Shown here piece by piece: positions 34,701 to 47,277 of a stretch of DNA of 64,000 bases. The position numbers and the translations under genes are program-made. The notes beneath the pieces were generated by a model, which was given only the letters and a program-made list of their open reading frames with translations, did no database searches and was not told the DNA's origin. How positions within the stretch are numbered: position 1 is the first letter of the stretch; each line of letters begins with the position of its first letter. The stretch is from Macropodus opercularis (lineage: Eukaryota > Chordata > Actinopteri > Anabantiformes > Osphronemidae): positions 4,258,501 through 4,322,500 of the forward strand of contig JAUCMP010000026.1 in assembly GCA_030770545.1 (NCBI GenBank). Reading direction: 5' to 3'.

Positions 34701-37700
34701 AATGAAAACTAAAACTTTGGAGGCTTTCTGTAATTCCACATGAGCTCATAATCTAGTAGGATTATTTATGATTATGACCTGGGTGAGAACAACTATGCTA
34801 TACTGTGCCATTACCCAATCTTTGTTAGCTGCCTGCTAGGAAGTCAATTACATTGAGGCACCTATGACGTCTATGGAAGCAAAAAGAGTTTTATTATTTA
34901 TTGATGAGTTGTCGACAAGACAAAGACCCAATGGAAATGAAAAGTCTGGTGATGAAGTAGAAATAGCGCCGTGATCGAAGCAGACTTTGATCTGTAGAGG
35001 CAGAGCACGTTCGAAGGTTAGCAGAAACATCCACAGACGCTGCTACTGGAAGAAAAAGCGTTTGGGTGGATCCTACATTGGGTGTCAGTCAGTCTATCAC
35101 CCAAAAGCTCTTTCTACTAAAGCAGAAATTAAAGAGAAAGATTGTTTGAGGAGGTTAACAGTGGACAGGATCTACTCAAAGAAAGAACAAAGAGAGATGA
35201 GGAAAGGAAGCAAATGGGAGACCGAGGTCATCCGTCGAGGATCCAGGTTTATTAGTAGGATCCCTCCACCACTTGGCCAGCACCCATCACCAAGCCAGGA
35301 ACTGACTGGTTGACTGACCTACAAAGGAAGTTCTGATGGGTGGCCGTTCTCCGGTGGCAGACCCCCAGTATGTGTGGTAGTGGGCTCGCAGTGGTGCATT
35401 GTGGGTCGATACAATTGGTAAGGGGATTGGCAGGGTGGGGGCAAGGGGTTTTTAACTACTACCTAAGGTGGTTAGACTGTCTCTCATTGTGGGCGCAGAA
35501 ATATAAAAACAAACAATTCTGTCTATACAGAAAGTGAAAGCAAGCATGAAAAAAATATACAACATAACTGCAGTATTTATAGAGGCGCTGAGCGTATATG
35601 ATATATAGATATATTACAGCGCTTTACTGCACAGTGTGCAATTGTATGAGTCTATGTGTGTGTTTGTACTTCTGTCCTTTAGGAAGTAAGTTTTAACTTT
35701 TAGACACAGGATTTAATTCAGAAGATTTTTGACTGTTCATTATTCTAAACTTTTGGTTCAATCATTAAAGTAGCTTTCAAATTAAATGACTTTAAACATT
35801 TATGTAGCTCTTTGTCGTACGATTAACGATTAATTTCACATTGTTGTTGTGGGCCTTATGGGATCCAATATACAAATCACAAGTTTGGGGTGTGTGTGTG
35901 TGTGTATTTATATACATAAGAGATGTGAGGACAATCTAACACTCTCCTTCAACAGACTGGACACAGATCTGGGCCTGGGATCCAAAGGGAGAGCCATACG
36001 GGGAGCAGTGAGCAGACGAGCCAGGAGGCATTAGAAGGGGAAAGGAGGGGGGTTGGTCGGGCATGGGGAATCGGCTCTGAGAAGGTGGAGAAAATTCACC
36101 AGTCATGTTTGACCCAAGGTAATCAGGAGAGAACGGAGATGCAGGGGAAAACACTTCGCTGGACTGTGGGCTTGAGGATAATGGGGAGTACGAGGGGGAG
36201 GTTGATGGAGAGGTGCGAGGTGAAAGGCCCAACCAAGCAGCGGGGGTTCTCTGAGGTCTAGTCGCCAAGCGATCAAATGAACGGCAATTCATGAGATTGC
36301 AATCGGACAATTTCTGCCTGAGTACTTCAGCTGGGGCAGAAGCGCTAAGGTCACACTCCGAGGAGCTCGCTCTCATTGCGTTTTGCATGTACCTCCCACT
36401 CATGTTCTTACTGAAAGGAGGGGAAAACAAGGTATTGTTATTAGGCACTTGAAGAAAAGTGCCCATGGTAGAAACAGGTGTGAAGGAGCTCCTTCGTCTG
36501 TGTGGGGCGGACTGGAGGGTGCGTTCAGAGAAGAATTCAGAGAAAGGTTCGCTTAGGTCACATTCTGTGACCTCCCTGTCCATAAGGCACTCGCTGCTGA
36601 CAGCTGGCCTTATCCCTCTCGGCCACCCACTCTGATACTCAGGCTCTACATCTACATCTATTCTACGGCAGGGTGAGTGCGACCTGCCACGAGGACGAGC
36701 GTGTACCTGCAGTCTGTCTGCAGGGGTGGAAACACGGATAGGTCCGCACTGGACCTGTCGCGTGGACTGAGGAAGCGGCTCCTTATGCTGTGGATCTGGA
36801 AAGAACAAATCCTGGATGGCTGCCTGATTGGGGAAAGAGAGACGCCTGTCGCAGGGCTTCTCTTTGGGATTGCTAGGCTCTGCTGGATAGGGTTTGGCAA
36901 CTGCATTGGGCGGGCTGACAGGCCCTGGACTAGAGTGTTTACCGTGCTGCCTAGAAGATCCCTTACTCTGTCCTTGTCCAGGAGCCTGGTTGTTTTCCAG
37001 TGCAACCCCTGGGCTACGGCCCCTCTGATGGAGTTTCTGGGCCCTAAACTCTCTGACCTGCTGACTAATCTCCTGCTTCAGCCCCGGATCAAGGGATTCT
37101 CCAGGGTCTAGGGAGATGCGGATGTGGGGGAGAGGGGGGGAGATGATGGGGCCACCCTGTGATTGGGTTCGCTTAGGGACCTGAGCTCTGGATTGGCCAT
37201 GAGAGCCCGCAGATGAAGGTGACTGGTTGAATGAATGGTGGTGGTGTAGGCGGGAGCGAGGTGGTTTACCAGGAGCATGCTGTTGCTTCTGGACCTAGGA
37301 GTCAGAGTCAGAGCAGGATGAGCAACAAAACACAGGTGCAGAAAGCAGACATCAGAGAACTGCAGCAAGAACAATTCATATTTACAGAGTCACTGCCTCT
37401 TGACCTGTCAAAAAAATACAGCATCAACGCAACAAGGCCATCGTGTGAGTGAAATGTGTGTCACTCCGGACACACATGTTGGGGTTTACCTCTTTAGCCC
37501 AGGCAGGCTTGTCATTGGGATTGATGACATCTTTGTAGTGGTAGAGCGGTTTCTTCTCTGCTTGTCTTCCGTCCTGCTGCTGCTGCTGTAGCGACACCAG
37601 GTAGGCTCTCTCCTGCTGGAGCTGCCTCTGCAGCCGTTCCGCCTGCCGCTGCTCCTCTATCTGCTTACGCTTGTACTCCTACAACGTACAGAGGAGCGGA

Positions 37701-40700
37701 GGGGTGGGGACAATGAGGACAAGCACTAATTAATGTCACGATTTCCACCTCATTCTGATAAATCTGGTAAATAACTGTTTCCCAAAACGGGAAACAAGAT
37801 AAACACGTTTTTCACAGATCATGCGCAAGTGGGATCACATAAATGAAAACACAAGGAAACACACACTGCAAAGAATACCCAAAACCATGAGGCTGATGGA
37901 GAGTTAACGAAACACATCCCGAGTTTTATATGGGTTGGATCTCAAAAGGCTCAAGTGCTGGATAAGATTATTTAGTATTCCCTGCACCAATAAAGCACAA
38001 AACTGCCGCCCTGGACAACGCAGGGGCACAAGATAAAAGCCTTTCATGAAAAACAACTATGTCCTATTTTCTCTTGGATGTGTTCACTTTGTGTGGGCCA
38101 ACATGATTAGGGCTGACAAAACAGTTCTTTCTGCACCCTCCGGGGAATCCTTTGAGATCCAGCCAACCTAACAGCTCTCTGCATGCAAGCATTGATCGGG
38201 ATATTTTCAAAATAAGACTTAAAAGGTAACAAAAGTGTTTTAGCTGTGTGTGTTTTCTGTAGCTAACGGGCAGAGTGAGTCAGACTGTGCATCCCTGCAC
38301 AACTGTCACTTGGGTTGATGCAGTGGGGATATGGGGCCACACAGCACAGATGGGGAGCAGTAGTAGCACGTGGGAGGCCTATGGTTACCAGCAGTAGCGC
38401 CTGCTCCTGTAGTAGCTGCTGCTGGAGAATCTCTAACTGCCTCTGTTCCTCCTCCAGCTGTCTACGGATATATTCCTGAGCAGCGTGTCGGCACAAGGAG
38501 ATAGAAATAGATGGAGAGAAAAATCAGGAGATCTGAACATCAAAAAAAGAGGAGAAACAGAGAAGATAATATCCTGTGAATGAAGATAAGAGTCAGAAGC
38601 CTGATGAAGTGAAGAAGATGCAATAGTTACAGTGTTCTACAAAGAAACAATCACAATGAGATGGAGAAGAAATAGATTTGAGGATATATTTCCAGAGCAT
38701 CTGAACAGCGTGGGAGACAAGCTAGAGAGCGATAAGAGGGATGAAAGAGCGAGTTGAGTTAGAGGAGAAGAGACAGAACGGTTAGAAAAATCTAGAGCAA
38801 ACCGTACACAACAATAAATAAACTACTGTACGTACAAAAGCCAAACCAAAGACAGAGACAGAAATGGAACAGAATCCAGCTTGAGGTTCACAGAGACACG
38901 ATAATAAGATCATACTAGGACCCAGTCGTATTTAAAACAGAATAACACAGAACATTTCTGAAAGACAAAGAAAGAACAGAAGTCACACCTAATAAAATAT
39001 GTAGCATGTGCAGCTGAGATCTGATCTGATTACAATGAAAGAGCGCTTGGAGGACATGAGAGAGGGTCGTGTTGCTGAACCAGGAGGTGAGAATTGACCG
39101 GACGAATGGCAGAGGGAACGAATGTACGGGTACCTGCTCCCTCTCGGCTTGCCTCCTCTCCTCCTCTCTGCGGTGCTGCTCCATTTCGTCATAGCGCCTC
39201 CTCTGCTCCCTCTCATGCTGTTTCCTCAGCTCGTGCTCCCGTAGCTGTTGCTGTCAGAACAGAAGCACAGGAAGACTCAGCATCGTTGCACACGCCCGAG
39301 AGTCTGCCTCCACCCAAATAAAGAAACCAAGTCTCAGTAGACTCTCCTACAAAACGCTGAGCCTTTGATATGTCACCTTATTGTAATGTCTCTTTGTACA
39401 GCATGAGCTTTTCTGTGCTGCGATTTAGATTGTTCTAACAATGCAGGACATTTGCTGTAACATTCACATCCCCCAACTCAAAGACGCACACTTGGCCTTG
39501 AGCGGATGGGTCGTATTAGTCGAGTCAAGTCATGGTGCTTAGCCGCGCGTCAGGAGGAAAACCCTGGTGGGAACCGTGCGAGAGTGCACAAATTATGGGC
39601 TGAGGATTTCCTCCTGTAAGCCTGCTCTGTGGAGCTAAGAGAGGGGCGCTGTGGGAAGGCTGTGTGTGTGCATGTGTGTGTCCCCGTAACACTTCCTTTC
39701 ACTCCTACGGCCGCTGTCTAATGGGGGATTTGAACGGCAAGAACTGGGACAGAGCTTGCAAGTAGGTCTTAAGAGCGCAGCCGTCCATGCAGTGCGTCGC
39801 CCCCTTCATCTTCTTCCTGCTCACCTCCTCTAGCCGCCTCCTCTGTTCCCTCTGTTCCTCGATGCGTTTCTGCCTCTCGGCCAACAGTAAACGCTTGTGC
39901 TCCTCATTCTGCTGCTGCTCCAGCTGCTGCCGCCGCTGCGCTTCAGAACGCTCCTTATTGGCCAGTTGGAGGCGCAGGAAGTCCCGCCTCAGCGTCGACT
40001 CCCCAGGGATGTTGATGATGGAGCTGTGATCAGGACGCAAAGGACACTTTTTGTTTCTGATCGTTTTTTGGGTTTTACATTCACGCGTTTGTTACAATAC
40101 TGACCTCGGTTCACCCACATCTCTTTCCTCATCCTCCTCTTCGCTGCCACTGTACTCATACTCTGTCTCATCTGTTGGGGAAGAAGTGGGGAAAGAAGAA
40201 AAAAAATTGAAGTTAAAGTAACCAAGAGTGAGCAAAGTCATTCCTCTTCACAATTTGCATTTTTCCCTTGAACTACCTTAGGTCATTACTAAACTGCTCA
40301 CGATTTTGACATTCCAAGAACCTCACTCCTTTAGAATTCTCTTAAATTGTAATTTTACTGTGTGTAGCGACGTGGAGAACATTAGCTCGGGGGCCTTTCA
40401 AGCAAACAGGACTTAGAGCTAAGGTGCAGTAGCGAATGTGACAAAGTGACAGCTGCAGAAAAAGCCACGGCGTCTACGACGACAGGGCATTTCTATGCAT
40501 CATCCCAGCGTCCGCCGCGCAGTGTGGCGTTTCTGGAAGCGGGTAATGTGCTTCTTGGTGTCAGCCGATCACTTACACGCTCAGGGTGCACGTTTGTGTG
40601 ACGCGGTGGAGGGAAAGCAAAGGAGTGTGACTCTTATCTCCTGTCACATCGCGCCATGATCTTGTTGCCACCTCTCAAGTTCAACCATGCACAGTTTATT

Positions 40701-43700
40701 GTAGATCCCGTCCTTCTACCCCCGTGTGTGATGTGCAGCTACGGCCATGGGCTGGATCTATGCAGGCACGTGTCAGGCCTCACCTCTCTCTCCTCGCTTC
40801 TTCTTGGTGCGGTCGATGTGGTCCTTCAGCTGGATGCGGACCTGCCTCTCGTTGGGCAGGTCTCTGATGAAAGGGTGTTTGAGCAGCTGCTCCGTGCTGG
40901 GTCTCTGGCTGTGGCTCTTTACCAGACAGCTCTCTATGAAAGAGTGGAATTTCTTTGACCTGAAACAAAACACACAACCACAGACAGCCGTTGACGACCC
41001 TCTGTAATCCAGCGAACGTTGTCCAGTGGTCCTTAACAGTTACAGCATGCGGCACCCACCATTTCTTAGACTTGAGTCTGGGGGCGGGGTTTCGCGGGAT
41101 GAGGAAGAGGGCTCTCATTGGGTGCATGTCGCACAGCGCTGGAGACAAACACAGCTGTGTTAGGGTGAATCTGCTAAAACTTCATTATTAAAAACCTGTG
41201 AGGCACACGCTGCAATAACCTCTAGCATAACCTCAACATCCTTGACTAAATTAAATCATGTTCTCTCTGATTACTACTCTAAAAACAATTACCCGCTGAA
41301 GTTTGGGCAACATTTAACGCAAAAGTAGCTTTTTTTCCATTAAAGATAGAATGAATGTGGAAAACAAGCCCTGCAGCCTGTAATCATGACGCTTGTGATA
41401 AAGCCAACACTGATGTGTGTGCTGCGGGTTAGATACGTACGTGGTGCTCCTTCTGCCATCTCCATGGCTGTGATGCCAAGTGACCATAAATCGCTCTGCG
41501 TCGAAAGAGACAGCGTATTAATTAATAGACAGCGAATTATCGAACGCGAGCACAGGAGACGTATTGATGTCGACGCACCTTGAAGTCGTACGTGGCCTCG
41601 GGGTTCTCGTCGCAGGCGATGACCTCTGGTGCCATCCAGTACGGCGTCCCAATGAATGTGTTCCTCCTGCCTACTGTCCTGTCCAACTGGGCGGAAACAC
41701 CAAAGTCCACTACAGGGCAAGCGTAAAGTTTTGAGTTACAGTCTGCAGTTTAGAGTACTGCACGTGTGTGTGTGCTTGTTTGTTTGACTGTGCTGGTGCT
41801 CTAAGCACACCAGTGGGCTTTAGTGAGTTCCATAATGGACTCTGAACAGGAACGAATTAGCCATCCTGCAAAAGCCTGCCTGCTTTAACAACACACACAC
41901 CTAATAATCCCCTCCCCACTGGTTTGAGGGGGTAGAGAGTCTTTTTCCTTCAGCAGTCTGCACCATGAACACTACAGTAGCTGGTGCAGCATAAAAGAAG
42001 ACAGAACAGCCTCACACACAACTGAGCTATGTGCAACTTTATACCTTGTGCTCCTCCCACTCCAAAAAGCGTTTTGTCAAGCGGGTTGGATGACAGACTG
42101 ACCTAGTTTGACCTCTGCGTTCTCAGTCAGCAGGACATTCTGGCCCTTGATGTCTCTGTGGATGACCTTGTGCTGATGGAGATGAGTCAGACCCTGGACA
42201 CAGTGACAGAGACCCAGCGTGAAGGAAGGAAGTAATGAACCAAGTCAAGACTGTTGCCATTATATGAAGAGCTCATTTCCAAAAGGAGGCGTCCTTGAGC
42301 TGGACTGGCAGCTCCATCGATGCTGCTGTCGAGCTGACCTTGACCTCTGGCCAGCAAAGCGTACTATCACTCACTTTATTTGACATTTTAGATAAAGGAT
42401 TAGGATCGTTGCTTATTTTTTCTCCTATACATTGTCTGAATATTTTATCAAGAAATGCTCATTATGCCACACAGACAGAATGACTTTTAAATACAATGAT
42501 TTAACCTGCAAGTTAAATGCAGGAGATCTTTCTTCTTGCTTAATGTATAATTAAAGTAGCATAAATGTGAAATATATTTGGTTTAAACAATGCAAAATAA
42601 AGCACTATAATAAAATTAAAAGCTCAGCAAAGAAGAGAGTAAGATTGTAACAAAGGGACGAGGAAACCGGAACTTTAGTACAAGTAGCAGAAAAAACAGT
42701 GAAATTATGACAAAAGAAAAGCGAGGGAGCGATAATGTGAAGGGACAGAGGCAGACAGGAAGAAAAGAGCGATGACTAAATCGCAACAGGAAGAGAGAAA
42801 GCAGAGAGCACGAAACGACGAAAGAGACGAGTGAGGACGAAGACAGAAATAAAGGAGCGTGAAAGGAAGCCATTGTTGCCTGAGCTCAGAGCAGCACTGC
42901 GTTTAAGTGACAAGATGCAGTGATACAGCTGCTCTTTGTTTGAGGCTGGAGCCCTCAGCACACAAAAACGCACAACAAGAGATGGATGCGATACTGCAGC
43001 ATGTGGGGGACAGAGTCACACTTTGCATCAATCTAAAACAAATCAGACATCACCCAATGCCAACAACTGTCGATCGCTATCAAAGGCCTGGTGTGTGAAA
43101 GAATGACGCGGCCTTTCAAAGCCACGTTCTCGTTCTGTTAGGCTTCAACTGGCTTCATTTGCATGTTCTCCTGTTGCTTGGTTGCTGCTGATGACATGAA
43201 TATGTTGCTGCATCACGACATGCTGTAGAGGACTTTTATTGAATGCGGCTGTTTTCCAGTCAGGTTGGAACGTGTTGCACGTTTGTCACGAAAAGGAAGT
43301 AACGCATGAAAACAATCCAGAGCGACAGTTAAAGTGGAACAAACGCTTGTCAAATCTTGTCTGCAGTGTTTTTTCCATTAAAGGTGCTTTGGTTCAGGCT
43401 TTTCTTTCTTTCCACTGACTTTAGTTCTCAGTCAAATTTATTTGCTGATGGGTTAATCTTCCCTGACCTGGACTTTGAAATGATTTGATAATATTATTTC
43501 TCCCTCATTCTCTATGTCTGTTCATTTTTGAGCAGTCCGACACTAAAAATAGCAACTTTGTGTTTCTTTTTCTGTTTTTATGCATCGATTTGACAGAGCA
43601 GGTGTAGGACAGCGAAGTTCTAGAACCGAGGCATCGGCACGAATACTCACCCTGAGAATCTCTCTGCAGATGTAGGCGGTCCACTCCTCTTTCAGAGAGT

Positions 43701-46700
43701 TGCCCTTGGTGTTCTTGATTAAGTCTGTCACTGAGCCAGCGCCACAGAACTCCATGACCAGCTACACACACACACACAGACACACACACACAGGGCTGAT
43801 TACTGACTTTTATGAGATCTATGATGACGTCATCTGAAAAGAAAATAATAATAACACAAAACAAAAACGTGTACATTTTGAATGTGTTCATTGTTATAAA
43901 CAAAGCAAAGCACACAATAAAAACACACAAACAAACTCTCCTTCTCTGTCACTCGTCACAAACGCATTCCACTCAGAAACTGGAGAAACTACTGACATAA
44001 GCTGACTCAGCAGGGTCAGGAGATCACATGGACGAAGAGTCCATCTCTTGACCCAAACACAATGTGTCCTTTCTGTCCTCTAGCTGGAGCTGCCTTAGCC
44101 TCTCTCGCTCTTTCATCCTCTCCCAACGCTACATCCAGGGAGATTTGCGGCCAAAAGTTCAGTTGGTCCGTTCTGGCCCTGCTTCAAGCTCATCCTCGTC
44201 ATCGCTGTGGATTACAGGGAGAAAGAGGAAGCTGGCAAGCAACAGCGGAGCCCTCTCATCGACTGCAGGCTACCGATGTGCATCAAAACACGCTAAGACA
44301 AACGCAATAAGCAGAACGGGACACGTGTAAAAGCACAGTAACATCAAGCGCCGCCAACACACATCCACACTGGGAATGAACAAGCAGCTGTTGACTCAGA
44401 GGGGAATTATGCAGGCGTGTGTAGATGCATATGTTTGTCTGTGTGTGTCCTCTCATTGTTGTGTGATGAATGCTGCAGCATCAGAGAAGTGAGAGCTCCC
44501 TTAGATCACATTAATACATGATTTATTGCAGCAGCCATCCCAACACCCTTTTTCCACATGCACATATACAGTGAGTATGTACTGTACATATACATATTTG
44601 AATGCACACACACACACAACAACAGTGATTAATGGAAACTTCTGTCATGCACACAAACGCGCTGCCGTACCCATAGTTGGTCGTCCATGCCAGGAGGGTT
44701 TTTCTTGATGAAAGCGCCGTAGTAGGTGGCGATGTTTCGGTGGTGACTGTACTTCTTCAGCATGTTGATTTCTGCTTTAATCTCCTCTTCCTCTTCCTGT
44801 TGCGGGTGAAACGAGAAAATCAACAGGCATTAAAAACACGTGATCTCTGTTCGTGACCCCCCTCAGACAACCTCACAGGATAGAGACGGAGCAGAGTTGT
44901 TGATGGATTTGCATTTTGAATCCATTTAAACTCTGAAAGCACGCAGCTGGCCTTTAAATCATCCACAATGATGGCTTTGCTTTTTAATTACTTTGGTTTT
45001 AAAAGGTTACCACCGCAAAGCCAAAATAAGTTGTTTGAAAGGAATTGTTATGGTGGCAGTTATTGGCTGCTTAAGAGTGTTCCTTCTTATTTATACGCTG
45101 CAGTTTGGGAACATAATACTCTGATTACTTCAATTTACTGCTCAATGGTGAAGAAAACAAAGACACTTTCGTGTTAGTAAGCTGATTTTGTACAGTAGCA
45201 GCTCATTTAGTTAACAATTACACATTTGCCCCTCATTTAATTTCCAATCTTTAATTAATAAAGTCATTTTTATTGTATTTAAGCTGATCTATTCACACAT
45301 TCTGTCACAGACTATGTCATTCATACAGAGCTTTGTGTACTTGTTCATTCATTCTTGATTACTTCTATTCTTTTGGCGACTTGCTCATTCATTCATCTTC
45401 CAGCTCCCTCCTGCATATGTTCATTTCCTCATCCATTCGTTCATGCTCCAGCCCCCTCAGTCATCCATTCATAGCTCCTTTGTTGCGTCGTTCCTGCAGG
45501 CCTTCATTGTTTTGCTGGCAGCTGAGTGCTGACAGGGAGGCGTAGGGTGAGAGGATCTCTAAATATAGCAGAGATTCTCTCCTGCTTTATAGACACGCCT
45601 GAGACCACACCGCTGCCCTAATACCTCCAGCTAATATTACCATGGCAATAGGCCTGTCCTCATTTCCTCTCCTTCGTATCACCGGCACAAATGCGATTGC
45701 ACACGCGCGCCAGCGCTGACTCATCACTCATAATTAGATGACATGCTAGAAGGTGGTATAATCACTTCAGATGGTTTTCTGTGGGTTGGTATGTGCGCGC
45801 GAGTGTCCATCCGTGTGTGTGTGTGTGTGTGTGCTTCTTACCCCGGTGACATCCATGACCTTGATGGCTGCCAGCTGCCCTGTCTTAACATGGCGACCCT
45901 GGAGGAAGGAGTCACGTAGAGGGACAGACCCAGAGAGGATAGAATAGAGAAGAAACACGTCAGTATCCATGTGCACGTTTCGATAATATTACATTATTCC
46001 ATTCAAATCACGAGATGCATTTACTGAAACCTTTTGCAGTTGGTATAAAACACACAGTAGATAATCAATATTTCACAGTGATTTTGTCAGTGTCTTATCA
46101 CATGTTTATATAGAAAAAGGTATGTAAACATTCAGACAACTCTTTGAGAAGCAAAACACAATGTTCATGTGGTCAGAACTGTGGGTTGTGGGTTTCAATT
46201 ACAAAAGCAAAAGATTGTTGTTCCTGACAAGATTGAAAGTGACAACATGACGGCATCAGACCGACATGTCACCATGATATGATTTATAGTCATCCATGAA
46301 AAAATTACTGTGTAGTTCAGGCACATTGTCTGAGGTAGCGATAAAGACAACAGTCTACAAACCCAACTCTGTTATGTAAGTCTGAGACAGATGCCCAAAG
46401 TCACGAGGAGGCGAGGAACCATTGCGGTCTCGCTTGCGACAGAGCATCTGGGGCTGCGATTAGGTAATCAAGCTACTGTAACAGGGCTGGAGATGCTAAA
46501 ATCTCTGACGGCGATTACTTCCACCTGTCTGGACTCAGATGATTAGCACGTTACAGTCTGAGCAGATTAGCGGCGGCGGCACAAAAACAAATACACGCTT
46601 GTTTTCCTGGTGAAGCTGTTTTAACCAGACGCCATTAAGGGCCTAAAGTGCCTAAAGTGCCTCCTGAGGGCTTTCATCGAGCAATGTTACTGTAAATTCT

Positions 46701-47207
46701 GCAGAAACTTTGCAATGTTTTCGCTGCTTTTGTTGTGCATTTGTTGCACCATGAAGATCCTCGCCGCTGGTTGTTTTCACTACCGTTTTAACGAATCAAT
46801 CAATCAAGCCAAAACTCACTTTACTTGATGAACAGCTTGTGAGTAGAAGGAAGTTTCTCAACACATAACTATAAAATAATATCAGCGCAATACTCGCTTT
46901 TGTACCCTCACATTTCAGAAACTTAGTTCAAACAATGTTGGTACATAGGACGACCTCTGATATCCACACACACACAACATCATAAATATCAGCTCAGGCC
47001 CCTGAATGACAAGGTAATACATTCAACTTCTCATTAAAAAAGCTCCACTGGAATTAAAAAAGTCGCTGATTTATTGCTACAAAAGAAAGTCTGGGTTTTA
47101 AGTTTTAATATGATAATTCATTGTGTCTCACTCCGGCTCTGCACTATGCAAAGTAAGCGCCACCGGATGGTTGAACACTGCGATCAGTCTCTTTTTCTGC
47201 GTGCGCA

Positions 47208-47277
<70 letters not shown>

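Noticed and set aside
34987..35313. Plus-strand 108-codon frame
   Set aside because: No recognisable motif, and it lies antisense in the probable 3' region of the alternative tnik exon.
36658..37374. Other minus-strand and plus-strand frames over the long tnik exon
   Set aside because: They are shorter, overlap the 452-codon frame, and are not in phase with exon 15.
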